Positions 25,789-33,642 of a stretch of 35,000 bases of DNA are shown piece after piece (the first letter of the stretch is position 1; every line of letters starts with the position of its first letter). Source of the stretch: an uncultured Pelagibacteraceae bacterium (GTDB taxonomy: Bacteria > Pseudomonadota > Alphaproteobacteria > Pelagibacterales > Pelagibacteraceae); assembly GCA_902563555.1 (NCBI GenBank), contig CACEXM010000002.1, forward strand, positions 1 to 35,000, given 5' to 3'. The notes under the pieces were generated by a model. It was not told where the DNA came from, did not search any database, and was given only the letters and a program-made list of their open reading frames with translations. A program made the position numbers and the translations under genes.

Positions 25789-27153
25789 TTATAAATTCAA
25801 ATTAAATTTAGAGCTTCTCAATTGATTAAATTTTTTTACATTCTCTTTGGTAATTTCAATGAAAGACAATTGATCATCTATTTTATAAAAGCCTATTTTA
25901 TTTTGCATAATATTTGATGTGCGTAATTTTGATGTTCTTAATATTGTGGAAATTCCTACTCTAGATAAAAAAATTTGTTTACTTATTTGAGAAGGTATTG
26001 TTCCATTAATTAATGTTTTAACTCCAGTTTTATCTTTTAAAAAAATTGATCCCCTAAGTTTTTTAGAGGGAAGAACAACATCATAATTATTATTTATAGA
26101 AGTTTTAATCATTAAATCAAAAATTTTTGACGATCTAAATGGAAAATTTTCAGTTAAAACTAATACGAGATCATAAAACTTGCCTTTTTGTTCTAATTTA
26201 TTCACAAAATTTTTTACTGAAGAAATTATGTCTAAATAAAAATCTGATTGACTTTGTCTTTTCATTAAAATTGATATTTTATGTTTCTTTGCGATTAATT
26301 TATTATGATTATTATTTGAATATACAAAAATATCATTAACGAACTTTGATTTTTTAATTTGTTTAATTGCTATTTCTAAAAGTGAACTTTTATTTAAAAT
26401 TAAACTTTTTTCTAGAATTGGTATAACAGCAACACACTTAAGATTCTTAAATTTTATTATATCTGTTTTGTGATGAGATAAATAATTCAAATTTTCTAAA
26501 ATAGAAACTATTTCTCTACATCTTTTTTCATCCATAGATTGATTAACACCATGCCAGTGAAAAACCTGTGCTTTTGGTTCATATATTATTTTATATCCTT
26601 TTTTGATTATTTCATTTGCCCAAATTCTGTCTTCGATATGAAGAATTTTTTCATCAAACTTATTTTTTAACCAAATTTTTTTGTGAAAGGCGCTATTTGC
26701 ATTATGAAAGAAAGTATCTTTATATTGAATTCTTTTTTCATCACCAAATGTATTATACAAATCTCTTTTGTCCATTGGGCTAGAGTAAGGAAGTGGAGAT
26801 TGTTTCCCATAAATTGCTGCAACTTTTTTCTTTGCTAAATCATTTACTAAATTTTTTAACCAAAACTTATCTATTGGAATACAATGAGCTGACAAGCATA
26901 CAATTATTTCACCCTTTGATTTTTTAATTCCAAGATTTATAGCTTTTCCTGGAAAGAATTTTTTTATTTTGACGACTTTTAATTTATATTTTTTTATTTT
27001 CTGCAATGTTTTGTCTTTGGAATGATTGTCTACAATTATTATTTCAACATTCTTATAGCTCTGCTCTAAAATTTTTCTAATACAAATTTCAATCCACTGT
27101 TCTTCATTTTTTGTTCTAATAATAATTGAAACTTTTTTCTCTTTAACAATCAT
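25789..27153 (-). CDS. Two-domain protein: family 2 glycosyltransferase fused to a degenerate CMP-sugar cytidylyltransferase domain
   Basis: Residues 1 to about 215 are a GT-A family 2 glycosyltransferase: VSIIIRTKNEEQWIE, IIIVDNHSKDKTL, the metal-site position CLSAHCIP at 86-92 (SAH in place of Asp-x-Asp), and HIEDRIWANEII with the catalytic acidic pair. From about 238 a second alpha/beta domain begins with CVAVIPILEKSLILNKSSLL, then FVYSNNNHNKLIAKKH, LVLVLTENFPFRSSKIFD and YDVVLPSKKLRGS. This follows the order of NeuA-type cytidylyltransferases (IPAR..., STDxxxIA, QPTSPLR). The Ala-Arg-x-Gly-Ser-Lys nucleotide loop and the Gln-Pro-Thr motif are not conserved, so catalysis by the second domain is doubtful. 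It may bind nucleotide or serve as a structural partner. Confidence 0.75.
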   Translation of the reverse strand: MIVKEKKVSIIIRTKNEEQWIEICIRKILEQSYKNVEIIIVDNHSKDKTLQKIKKYKLKVVKIKKFFPGKAINLGIKKSKGEIIVCLSAHCIPIDKFWLKNLVNDLAKKKVAAIYGKQSPLPYSSPMDKRDLYNTFGDEKRIQYKDTFFHNANSAFHKKIWLKNKFDEKILHIEDRIWANEIIKKGYKIIYEPKAQVFHWHGVNQSMDEKRCREIVSILENLNYLSHHKTDIIKFKNLKCVAVIPILEKSLILNKSSLLEIAIKQIKKSKFVNDIFVYSNNNHNKLIAKKHKISILMKRQSQSDFYLDIISSVKNFVNKLEQKGKFYDLVLVLTENFPFRSSKIFDLMIKTSINNNYDVVLPSKKLRGSIFLKDKTGVKTLINGTIPSQISKQIFLSRVGISTILRTSKLRTSNIMQNKIGFYKIDDQLSFIEITKENVKKFNQLRSSKFNLNL

Positions 27154-27231
27154 ATTTTTTTACATTTTTATAATGTGAAATATTATATCTATCAATATTA
27201 TCTATCATATATTTTTTATTTTAAAAAATTA

Positions 27232-29073
27232 TTACTGGAAAGAATTCAAAAATATACCTGTATTTATTAAAGAAAATAATAGGTGGCTTTCGTGATTATC
27301 TAAAAATTCTTTTTTATTAAAAATTTTTTGTACATCTTTTTCTGATATTATTTTTTTTAAAAAACTATTATCAAATACAATTTCTTTATATTTTGGATCT
27401 TTTAAATCAACAACATCGTTAATATTCCCAAAAAAACCTACTTTTTCTTTGTCAGTTGCTATTTCTTTTGGAATTATAGACTTAAAAGTTTCTCTTAGAA
27501 TATATTTTGTGAATCCATCATGAATTAAAAATTTATTTTGCAATTTAAAAGAAAACTCATATAGCTCTTTTGATAAGAAAGGTGATCTATTTTCTACTCC
27601 AAAAGACATGGATATATTATCCGAAAATGTCAATTGTATTGGTAAAGAATAATAAAAAAGATCTTTATAAAGAATATCTTTTAATAAATCTTTAAAAAAT
27701 ATTTTTTTTTTAAAAAATTTATTATTTGTTTTAATGTTAAAAAATTTTTGCAAAAGCTCAGTTTTATGAAAATTTGGATTTATACCTTTTTTTTGATTTT
27801 TCGAAAATAAATCAAAATCATTCAAATTTTTTGATCTTATGAATGGTTTTAATTTTTTTTTCCAACTAGAATATTCATCTTTAAAAAAATTTGAATTTTT
27901 AATTGAATATAAATATGAAAGATAATGCGTATAATATCCACCGAATAATTCGTCACCTCCATTTCCTTGAATGACAGTTTTAATTTTGTCTCTTTTTATT
28001 TTGTTAATAATATTTCTGTATAAAAGCCAAGTAATTGTTGGATAAATTGTTGATGTATTTTCTATTAGCTTTTGTAGAGCGTAAAAACTTATTTTTGAAG
28101 GTTCTACAAATTCATGATTACATTTCAAATTTTTTATATTTAATTTTATATTTTTTGTTTCATCGTAAGATTTGTGAGTACTTTTTATAGAGTAAAATTT
28201 AAGATCTTTATTTGAATTTTTTTTTGTGATGGAGCTCACAATAGAAGTGTCAATCCCTCCACTTAGTAATACTGAAAGATTATAATCAGATCTGGTTCTT
28301 TTTTGAAAAGTTTTATTTATTATACTTTTTAATTCTTCTGAATTTTCTTTAAAACTTTTATTATTTTTTTTTATTTTTATTTTATTTGGGGACCAATAAC
28401 TTCCATTCTTTATTTCTAAATTTTTGTTTATTTCAAAATATGAATTATTTTTGAAAAATTTTATATCTGAAAAAAAAGTTTTATGGTCGTTATTAATTAG
28501 TCTAGGCCCATAAATTAAAAAGTTTGAAATCTTATTATAATTTAATTTTTTCTTTTTTGATAAAAGTTTCAATATATAATTAGGACTTGAGCCAAAGCAT
28601 ATAAAATTTTCTTTCTTCATATAATACAACGGTTTTTCTCCAAAAGGATCTCTAGCAACTATCATTTTTTTACTTTTATAATTATAATAAATTAAGCTCC
28701 ACATACCATCTAACTCCTTAAGCCCTTCAACACCTTTTAAATCTAAAATTTTCAATAAGACTTCTGTGTCTGAAGTTGTTTTGAATTTTACACCCAATTT
28801 TTTTAGATTTTCTTTAATTTCTAAATAATTATAAATTAATCCATTAAAAACTAAAATTCCCTTATCACTTGTCATTGGTTGATTTGCCAAAGAAGATTTA
28901 TCTAAAATTTTTAAACGTGAATTAATTAAGACTAATTTTTTATTTAAAACATCAAATGATTTATAGGATTGATGATCTGGTCCTCTTAATTTCATAAGAG
29001 AAATGCAATCTTTTATATCTTTAATTTGAGGACTTAATTCTCTTTCTCCAAAAAAACCTGCAATACCACACAT
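27232..29073 (-). CDS. asnB: Asparagine synthase (glutamine-hydrolysing), surface-glycan type
   Basis: Glutamine-dependent amidotransferase. MCGIAGFFG exposes the N-terminal catalytic Cys2 after Met removal, and LRGPDHQS, FNGLIYNY and TSDTEVLL complete the class II glutaminase. The synthetase half has the PP-loop LLSGGIDTSIVSS near residue 250, then VIQGNGGDELFGGYYTH and the FSDNISMSFGVENRSPFLS motif. The 613 residues fit the surface-cluster form; housekeeping AsnB is usually around 550. In polysaccharide clusters such proteins often amidate uronic acid carboxyls. The neighbouring UDP-glucuronate epimerase-like gene fits this, but free asparagine synthesis cannot be excluded. Confidence 0.9.
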   Translation of the reverse strand: MCGIAGFFGERELSPQIKDIKDCISLMKLRGPDHQSYKSFDVLNKKLVLINSRLKILDKSSLANQPMTSDKGILVFNGLIYNYLEIKENLKKLGVKFKTTSDTEVLLKILDLKGVEGLKELDGMWSLIYYNYKSKKMIVARDPFGEKPLYYMKKENFICFGSSPNYILKLLSKKKKLNYNKISNFLIYGPRLINNDHKTFFSDIKFFKNNSYFEINKNLEIKNGSYWSPNKIKIKKNNKSFKENSEELKSIINKTFQKRTRSDYNLSVLLSGGIDTSIVSSITKKNSNKDLKFYSIKSTHKSYDETKNIKLNIKNLKCNHEFVEPSKISFYALQKLIENTSTIYPTITWLLYRNIINKIKRDKIKTVIQGNGGDELFGGYYTHYLSYLYSIKNSNFFKDEYSSWKKKLKPFIRSKNLNDFDLFSKNQKKGINPNFHKTELLQKFFNIKTNNKFFKKKIFFKDLLKDILYKDLFYYSLPIQLTFSDNISMSFGVENRSPFLSKELYEFSFKLQNKFLIHDGFTKYILRETFKSIIPKEIATDKEKVGFFGNINDVVDLKDPKYKEIVFDNSFLKKIISEKDVQKIFNKKEFLDNHESHLLFSLINTGIFLNSFQ

Positions 29074-29159
29074 ATATCAAACAGTGATGTTAAAATTATT
29101 TTTTAATTGACAATTTCATACAAAAATAAATCTTTATTTTGTAAAATTATTATATATAG
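29074..29159. promoter_or_regulatory. Divergent promoter region between asnB and sulfotransferase genes
   Basis: This 86-base gap between divergent genes should hold both promoters. On the + strand a consensus -35 hexamer TTGACA is at 29107-29112, without a clear -10 at the usual spacing. An exact eight-base inverted repeat with a two-base centre, AAAATAAATCTTTATTTT, lies at 29123-29140. On the - strand TTGTAT and AATAAT are spaced 17 bases apart. All of these are weak in such AT-rich DNA. Confidence 0.3.
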
Positions 29160-30206
29160 ATGACCACTATTTCTCAATTAAATATGATTGATGTTTCAAA
29201 GTTAGATCCAGTTTTTTTTTGTGGCCATAGGGCTAGTGGTGGCGGAATGTATATGGGTGTTTTTGACTTTCATCCTGAATTATTAGTTTTTCCACATGAA
29301 TGTAAATTTTTTCAGTTATTTTATCCTTTAGCAGAAATTAAAAAATTAAAACCTGAGGAAAAAATCAATCAAATAATTAATTTTAATCTTAAATTTTTAA
29401 AGAGTGGCTTTTTTGATGTTTGTAAAGCAGATAAATCTTATTTCGACTTTGAAAAATTTATAGAAAAATTTAAATATGAAGCTAGAAAAAAAGATGATTG
29501 GAAAAATTATTTAAGAGCAATTTTTCAAGCTTACGCAGAAACAACTCCACAAAAACTTGATAATTTAAAATATTATATTGAGAGAACTTCTAGTACAGAA
29601 ATATACGCATCCGAAATATTTAAAAAAATACCTAATGCTAAATTTATTCATAACATTAGAGATCCTAGAGATAATTATGCATCAATGAAATCTAGATGGG
29701 AGAAAAAGTTAAAACATTTGTCGGATTCTGATAGTATTGAGGCTTTAAAACAAACATGCATTATGAGAGGAAGATTAGGAATTGATATGGGAATAGTTAA
29801 TCAAAAAATATGGGGTAAGGATAAATACATTTTTACAAAATATGATGAGATGGTTAGTAATACAGATAAAGAAATAGAGAAAATTTCTAAATTTTTAAAT
29901 ATAAATCCAAAAAATTTTGATAAAAAACCTACTTTTTGTGGTTTGGATTGGCCTGGAAATAATTTTGATAATAAAGACTTTAAAACTATTTCAAAAAGTC
30001 AATCTGGCTCTTGGAAAAAAAGAATAACGGATGAAGAAGCAGCTTTAATGGAGTTTCATTTCAAGGATGTTTTTGAATTTTTTGATTATAATTTATATTT
30101 TTCAGATAAAGAAAGGGCAGATGCAGCAAGAGAGCATTATAAATGGCTAAATTATAGTAGCAAATGGAAAGCTGATTTTTCATTATCAACTAAAGCAAAG
30201 TGGTAA
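29160..30206 (+). CDS. Sulfotransferase family protein
   Basis: Third sulfotransferase-like protein of the window. FFCGHRASGGGMYMGVF near residue 20 occupies the 5'-phosphosulfate loop position, although Gly replaces the usual Ser/Thr run. FIHNIRDPRDNYASMKSRW near residue 165 is the 3'-phosphate loop with Arg-Asp-Pro-Arg-Asp and Ser. YIFTKYDEMVSN, followed by KISKFLNI, is the typical C-terminal pattern. The SQSGSWKKRITDEE segment near 285 resembles the Gly-x-(S/T)-xx-W-x-x-x-(L/I) lid loop of sulfotransferases. It stands alone on the + strand between two - strand blocks. Its codon use and Glu/Asp content look somewhat less Lys/Asn-biased than its neighbours. Confidence 0.82.
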   Translation: MTTISQLNMIDVSKLDPVFFCGHRASGGGMYMGVFDFHPELLVFPHECKFFQLFYPLAEIKKLKPEEKINQIINFNLKFLKSGFFDVCKADKSYFDFEKFIEKFKYEARKKDDWKNYLRAIFQAYAETTPQKLDNLKYYIERTSSTEIYASEIFKKIPNAKFIHNIRDPRDNYASMKSRWEKKLKHLSDSDSIEALKQTCIMRGRLGIDMGIVNQKIWGKDKYIFTKYDEMVSNTDKEIEKISKFLNINPKNFDKKPTFCGLDWPGNNFDNKDFKTISKSQSGSWKKRITDEEAALMEFHFKDVFEFFDYNLYFSDKERADAAREHYKWLNYSSKWKADFSLSTKAKW

Positions 30207-30360
30207 ATCAACAAGAACTAAAAACTATTCAGGAAAGGCTTTTATTTCTATTGTAACGGTAAAACATCCTTCATCGGAATAGTAGCCACTTTTTTTTGAT
30301 TAAATTTTTTTTTTTATACTAAGTTTCACTTTTTTTTAAAAAAACATAAAGTTAAATTTT
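30207..30360. other. Convergent intergenic region with possible coding remnant
   Basis: This 154-base gap separates two convergent genes. No strong stem-loop terminator is visible; the right half is A/T homopolymer. On the - strand 30290-30225 reads as an uninterrupted, less AT-rich 21-codon stretch (SGYYSDEGCFTVTIEIKAFPE) ending in TAG, which may be the C-terminal remnant of a lost gene. Confidence 0.3.
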
Positions 30361-31362
30361 TTAAAAAAATTTATTATTATTTAATAAATATTTTCTTTTA
30401 TTATTAAAAATTTGCAAACATTCCTTTAAAAATTCAACACATTTTAAAGGATTTTGTCCTATAGCTGTTTCTGCTGCTAAAACTAAACCTTTGCATCCGC
30501 TTTCTAACGATGAGAATATATCGTTACTTTCTGCTCTAGTTGGTTCATTAGAATGAATCATTGTCTCTAGGAGATTAGTTGCTATGTAAACTTTTTTATT
30601 TATTTTTTTTGCATCATTCATAATAATTCTTTGTGCTAAAGGTATTTTTGAAATTGTTATAAACCTAGATAAATCACCTCTATCTATAAGTATCGCATTT
30701 GATAATTTAGTTATTTTTTTTCTATTTTCAAAACCTTTTCTAGTTTCTATTTTTGAGATAAGAGTGTCATTTTTATGTAAAATACTTCTTAATAATTTTA
30801 CATCTTTTGAGGAATTTGCAAATGATAGTGCAAAAATTTTTATTTTAAATTTTTTTGCTAATTTTATTGCTGCGTAATCTTTATCTGTTAATGGTTTTAA
30901 ATCAATATTTGTGTCAAAATGAACGCCTTTGTTTGGTTCTAAATACCCTTCTGAAACAACTTTACATAATAAATAATTTTTATTTTTTTTAATTACGATA
31001 GCTTTTAATCCAGAAAATCCAATACTTACCTTAGTGTTAATTTTTATATTAGAAAAAGAAAAAGTTGGATAAAATTGAATTAAATTTTTGCCTTTAAATT
31101 TATTAGACGTTATTTTAAAAAAAGTGTTTTTTTTATATAATTTTTTTTTTTTAAATATTGTTCTTATTTGAGCTCCCTCTGTGTCAATACAAATATTATT
31201 TATATTATTTTTTTTTAATAATATTAATTTTTGATTGAGTTGTTTAATTGTAAGATGAGACATGTTCAATCTAAAAATATCAATATTTTTTTTTAATTCA
31301 TTTAATATTTTTTTTTTAAATGTTGATGGTCCTAAGGTTGCAATTATTTTAATTTTATTCAT
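30361..31362 (-). CDS. Short pyruvate-kinase-like protein lacking the C-terminal allosteric domain
   Basis: Homologous to the catalytic core of pyruvate kinase. The active-site set is largely present: Arg31, Asn33 and Ser35 in FRLNMSH, Asp60 in CIDTEGAQIRT, Lys204 and Glu206 in SKIETRKG, Asp230 in IDRGDLS, Thr262 in IATNLLETMI, and EPTRAESNDI. A B domain of about 90 residues lies between 70 and 160. The chain stops at 333 residues, whereas normal pyruvate kinases have about 470; the missing part is the effector-binding C domain. It is the last gene of the - strand block containing a PEP-using DAHP-synthase-like enzyme. A role in PEP turnover or in handling an unusual enol-phosphate is inferred. 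It is unlikely to be the housekeeping glycolytic enzyme. Confidence 0.8.
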   Translation of the reverse strand: MNKIKIIATLGPSTFKKKILNELKKNIDIFRLNMSHLTIKQLNQKLILLKKNNINNICIDTEGAQIRTIFKKKKLYKKNTFFKITSNKFKGKNLIQFYPTFSFSNIKINTKVSIGFSGLKAIVIKKNKNYLLCKVVSEGYLEPNKGVHFDTNIDLKPLTDKDYAAIKLAKKFKIKIFALSFANSSKDVKLLRSILHKNDTLISKIETRKGFENRKKITKLSNAILIDRGDLSRFITISKIPLAQRIIMNDAKKINKKVYIATNLLETMIHSNEPTRAESNDIFSSLESGCKGLVLAAETAIGQNPLKCVEFLKECLQIFNNKRKYLLNNNKFF

Positions 31363-31372
31363 AAATTATTAA

Positions 31373-31894
31373 TTAATTTAATATTTTTTGTAAGATAATT
31401 TTTGTACTTTGTTTAATATTTTGTTTATCAGTATTTATATTTATAACCTTATATTTTGATTTTTGATATTTTATTTTTGATTTATATCCAATCAAATTTT
31501 TTATAATTTTTTTATCAGCTTTCTTATATAAACCCTTTGTATCTCTCTTTTTTAAAGTATTTATCGAACAATGGACATATATTTCAAAATATCTTTTTCC
31601 AAATTTTTTTTTTGCAAACTTTCGAGTTTCTGTAAATGGAGCAATTACTGAAACTAAAATAAAATCATATGATAAAGTATTTTTAGCAATATATTTAATT
31701 ACTAAAGTATTATTTTTTTTTATATTTTCAATATTAAATTTGGTTTTATAATTTTTTTTTTTTCTAAATTTATCTCCATCAACTGTAAGTATTTTGTATT
31801 TTTTTCTTTTTAATAAACTGTGGAGATGACTAGATAGTGTCGATTTTCCGGAACCTGAAAGTCCGGTAAACCATATTACTTTTGCTACTTCCAT
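31373..31894 (-). CDS. Adenylylsulfate kinase (CysC)-like P-loop kinase
   Basis: Small kinase of the APS-kinase family. IWFTGLSGSGKSTLS (Walker A, residues 11-19), TVDGDKFR (39-44) and RDTKGLYKKADKK (117-129) are CysC hallmarks, and VSVIAPFTETRKFAK corresponds to the I-S-P-Y-xxx-R segment. The loop that binds APS, normally Asp-Arg-x-Glu-Asn-Ile-Arg, reads FNIENIKKN here, so the Asp-Arg pair is lost. At 173 residues the chain is slightly short. It could make PAPS for the sulfotransferases of the island. Because of the altered loop and its place between the pyruvate-kinase-like and DAHP-synthase-like genes, it may instead phosphorylate a sugar or sugar acid. It lies ten bases upstream of the pyruvate-kinase-like gene. 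Confidence 0.8.
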   Translation of the reverse strand: MEVAKVIWFTGLSGSGKSTLSSHLHSLLKRKKYKILTVDGDKFRKKKNYKTKFNIENIKKNNTLVIKYIAKNTLSYDFILVSVIAPFTETRKFAKKKFGKRYFEIYVHCSINTLKKRDTKGLYKKADKKIIKNLIGYKSKIKYQKSKYKVININTDKQNIKQSTKIILQKILN

Positions 31895-31948
31895 TATTAT
31901 ATTTTTATATAGATTGATAATTTTTTTCTTATGAATTTAATTTTATTA

Positions 31949-32815
31949 TTAAATGTTATTATAAATTTTAATCATTTCTGGCAATAAAGACCTGAAATCT
32001 TTGTAATTAATTGGTTGTAGAGGATCTACAGCTGCATTTTTTGGATCTGGATGAACTTCTAACATTATTCCATCTGCCCCGGCGGCTACACTAGCTAAAG
32101 CCATTGGTCTTACCCATGGACGCCAAAAGGTTGCGTGAGAAGGATCTGAAACGATGGGCAAATGAGTAACTTCCTTCGCCGCAGGTATAACTTGTAAATC
32201 TAATAAAAATCTAGATGTCGATCGGTGCGTATGAGGAACTGAAACTCCTCTTTCACATAATATTACTTTTTTATTACCTTCTACCAAAATATATTCTGCT
32301 GCTCCAAGCCAATCCCTTAACGATGCACCATAGTGTCTTTTCAACATTATTGGTTTTTTAGTTTTTGCACATGCTGTAATTAAAGGATAATTTTGCATAT
32401 TTCTTGAACCAATTTGAATTATATCAGTCATTTCAGCTACTAATGGAATGTACTTTTCTTCCATTATTTCTGTAATAATAGGTATGTTATATTTTTCTTT
32501 AGCCTCAGATAACCATCTGATTCCATCTTCTCTAGTTTCTCTATATTTTTTACTTCTGTATGGGAAGGTAAGAGGTTTAAACGCTCCACCTCTTAAAAAA
32601 TGGGCTCCTATTTTTTTTACATTCTTTGCAACATCAAAAATAAGTTCCTTTGACTCAACCATATTTGGTCCAGCAAAAATTACTAAATCTTTACCAAATT
32701 CAACACCTGAAACATTAAATGTTGAACGATGATTTTTATTTTTTTTTGCAACTAAAGGAAATTTACTTTTTAAATCTTCGATAGTAATATCTTTACCCGG
32801 AAACTTATTATCCAT
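31949..32815 (-). CDS. DAHP synthase (type I-beta/KDO8P-synthase superfamily)-like condensing enzyme with altered active site
   Basis: Expected to condense PEP with an aldose phosphate to a 3-deoxy-2-ulosonic acid phosphate. The motif order is that of type I-beta DAHP synthase: IFAGPNMVES (48-55), LRGGAFKP (74-81), IIQIGSRNMQN, IMLKRH (157-161), DWLGAAEYIL, VILCERG, SDPSHATF (His227) and LEVHPDP (Glu253), with Asp264 as the last metal ligand. Two changes stand out. The metal Cys of GPCSVES is Asn51, as in metal-independent KDO8P synthases, and the erythrose-4-phosphate motif Lys-Pro-Arg-(Thr/Ser) is KPLTF (80-84). There is no ACT or ferredoxin-like regulatory domain. The gene next transcribed upstream is a CMP-sugar cytidylyltransferase, so a role like that of NeuB or KdsA fits better than aromatic amino acid synthesis. 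Confidence 0.82.
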   Translation of the reverse strand: MDNKFPGKDITIEDLKSKFPLVAKKNKNHRSTFNVSGVEFGKDLVIFAGPNMVESKELIFDVAKNVKKIGAHFLRGGAFKPLTFPYRSKKYRETREDGIRWLSEAKEKYNIPIITEIMEEKYIPLVAEMTDIIQIGSRNMQNYPLITACAKTKKPIMLKRHYGASLRDWLGAAEYILVEGNKKVILCERGVSVPHTHRSTSRFLLDLQVIPAAKEVTHLPIVSDPSHATFWRPWVRPMALASVAAGADGIMLEVHPDPKNAAVDPLQPINYKDFRSLLPEMIKIYNNI

Positions 32816-32883
32816 TAAAAACCTTTCTCATAAATAAACTTTTATTTTACAAATTTGAAACAAATTATAAATTCAATCAATAG

Positions 32884-33594
32884 TTAAATTAATTTTTTTA
32901 ATTTCATTTTATATAGATAATCAACAATTTTTAGTTCTCGTAGACTATGTATTTCTAAACTAGTCAGTACATCGTTATTTTCAATAATTTCTACATTATT
33001 TCCTATTCTTTTTCCTTTACGCCACAAAGATGTTCTAGAAACACATGTCAATGCAGTATCTTCTCTAATAATTTTTTTTCTTATTTGTCTTGAAGAATAT
33101 GTTGACATCCATTTTCTTAATCTTGACCATTTATTATTTTTCTTTTCCCAATAATTTTTATGTGTAACATGTCCAGAAAAAACACTTTGCAAATATTTTT
33201 TTTTATTTAAAAGTTTAATACCTTTTTTTATCCAGTTTATGTCTCTAAAAATATCAGTTGCACCAATAAATACCCCTATATCAAATTTTTGATTTGAAAT
33301 TTTTTCATAAGTTAATAGTGCATGCTTTAAACATTCTTCTGTTGTTGATAAATCTTGGGAAAGTTTTTTTGGTCTTATAAAAGGAACTTTTGCTCCATAT
33401 TTTGCAGCTGTTTTAGCAATTTTTTTATCATCCGTTGACACAATTATTTGATCAATAAGTTTAGTTTTTTTTGCATCTCTGATCGGATAATATATCAAAG
33501 GTTTGCCGTTTATTTTTCTTAAATTCTTTTTCTTTAAACCTTTAGAGCCACCTCTAGCGAGAATTATGCAAATAATTTTTTTTTTCTTTCCCAT
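32884..33594 (-). CDS. NeuA-family CMP-sugar cytidylyltransferase
   Basis: CTP-dependent activation of an ulosonic or nonulosonic acid. IILARGGSKGLKKKNLRKI (residues 10-28) is the nucleotide loop, GKPLIYYPI follows, then STDDKKIAKTAAKYGA and VPFIRPKKLSQDLSTTEE, all standard for NeuA/LegF/PseF proteins. The QPTSPLR motif is replaced by FIGATDIFRD, and the PseF-type YHDAGQFYW is absent, so the substrate differs from that of the gene at 18821. It is 236 residues long. It lies between the AroE-like and DAHP-synthase-like genes in one - strand unit, which suggests that it activates the product of the latter. Confidence 0.87.
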   Translation of the reverse strand: MGKKKKIICIILARGGSKGLKKKNLRKINGKPLIYYPIRDAKKTKLIDQIIVSTDDKKIAKTAAKYGAKVPFIRPKKLSQDLSTTEECLKHALLTYEKISNQKFDIGVFIGATDIFRDINWIKKGIKLLNKKKYLQSVFSGHVTHKNYWEKKNNKWSRLRKWMSTYSSRQIRKKIIREDTALTCVSRTSLWRKGKRIGNNVEIIENNDVLTSLEIHSLRELKIVDYLYKMKLKKLI

Positions 33595-33642
33595 ATAATA
33601 TATTTTTTTTTAAAAAAGTTTAATAAAATATTTAGATTATAA

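Noticed and set aside
32448-32732. Open + strand frame of 94 codons
   Set aside because: Antisense to the DAHP-synthase-like gene, whose active-site motifs are on the - strand.
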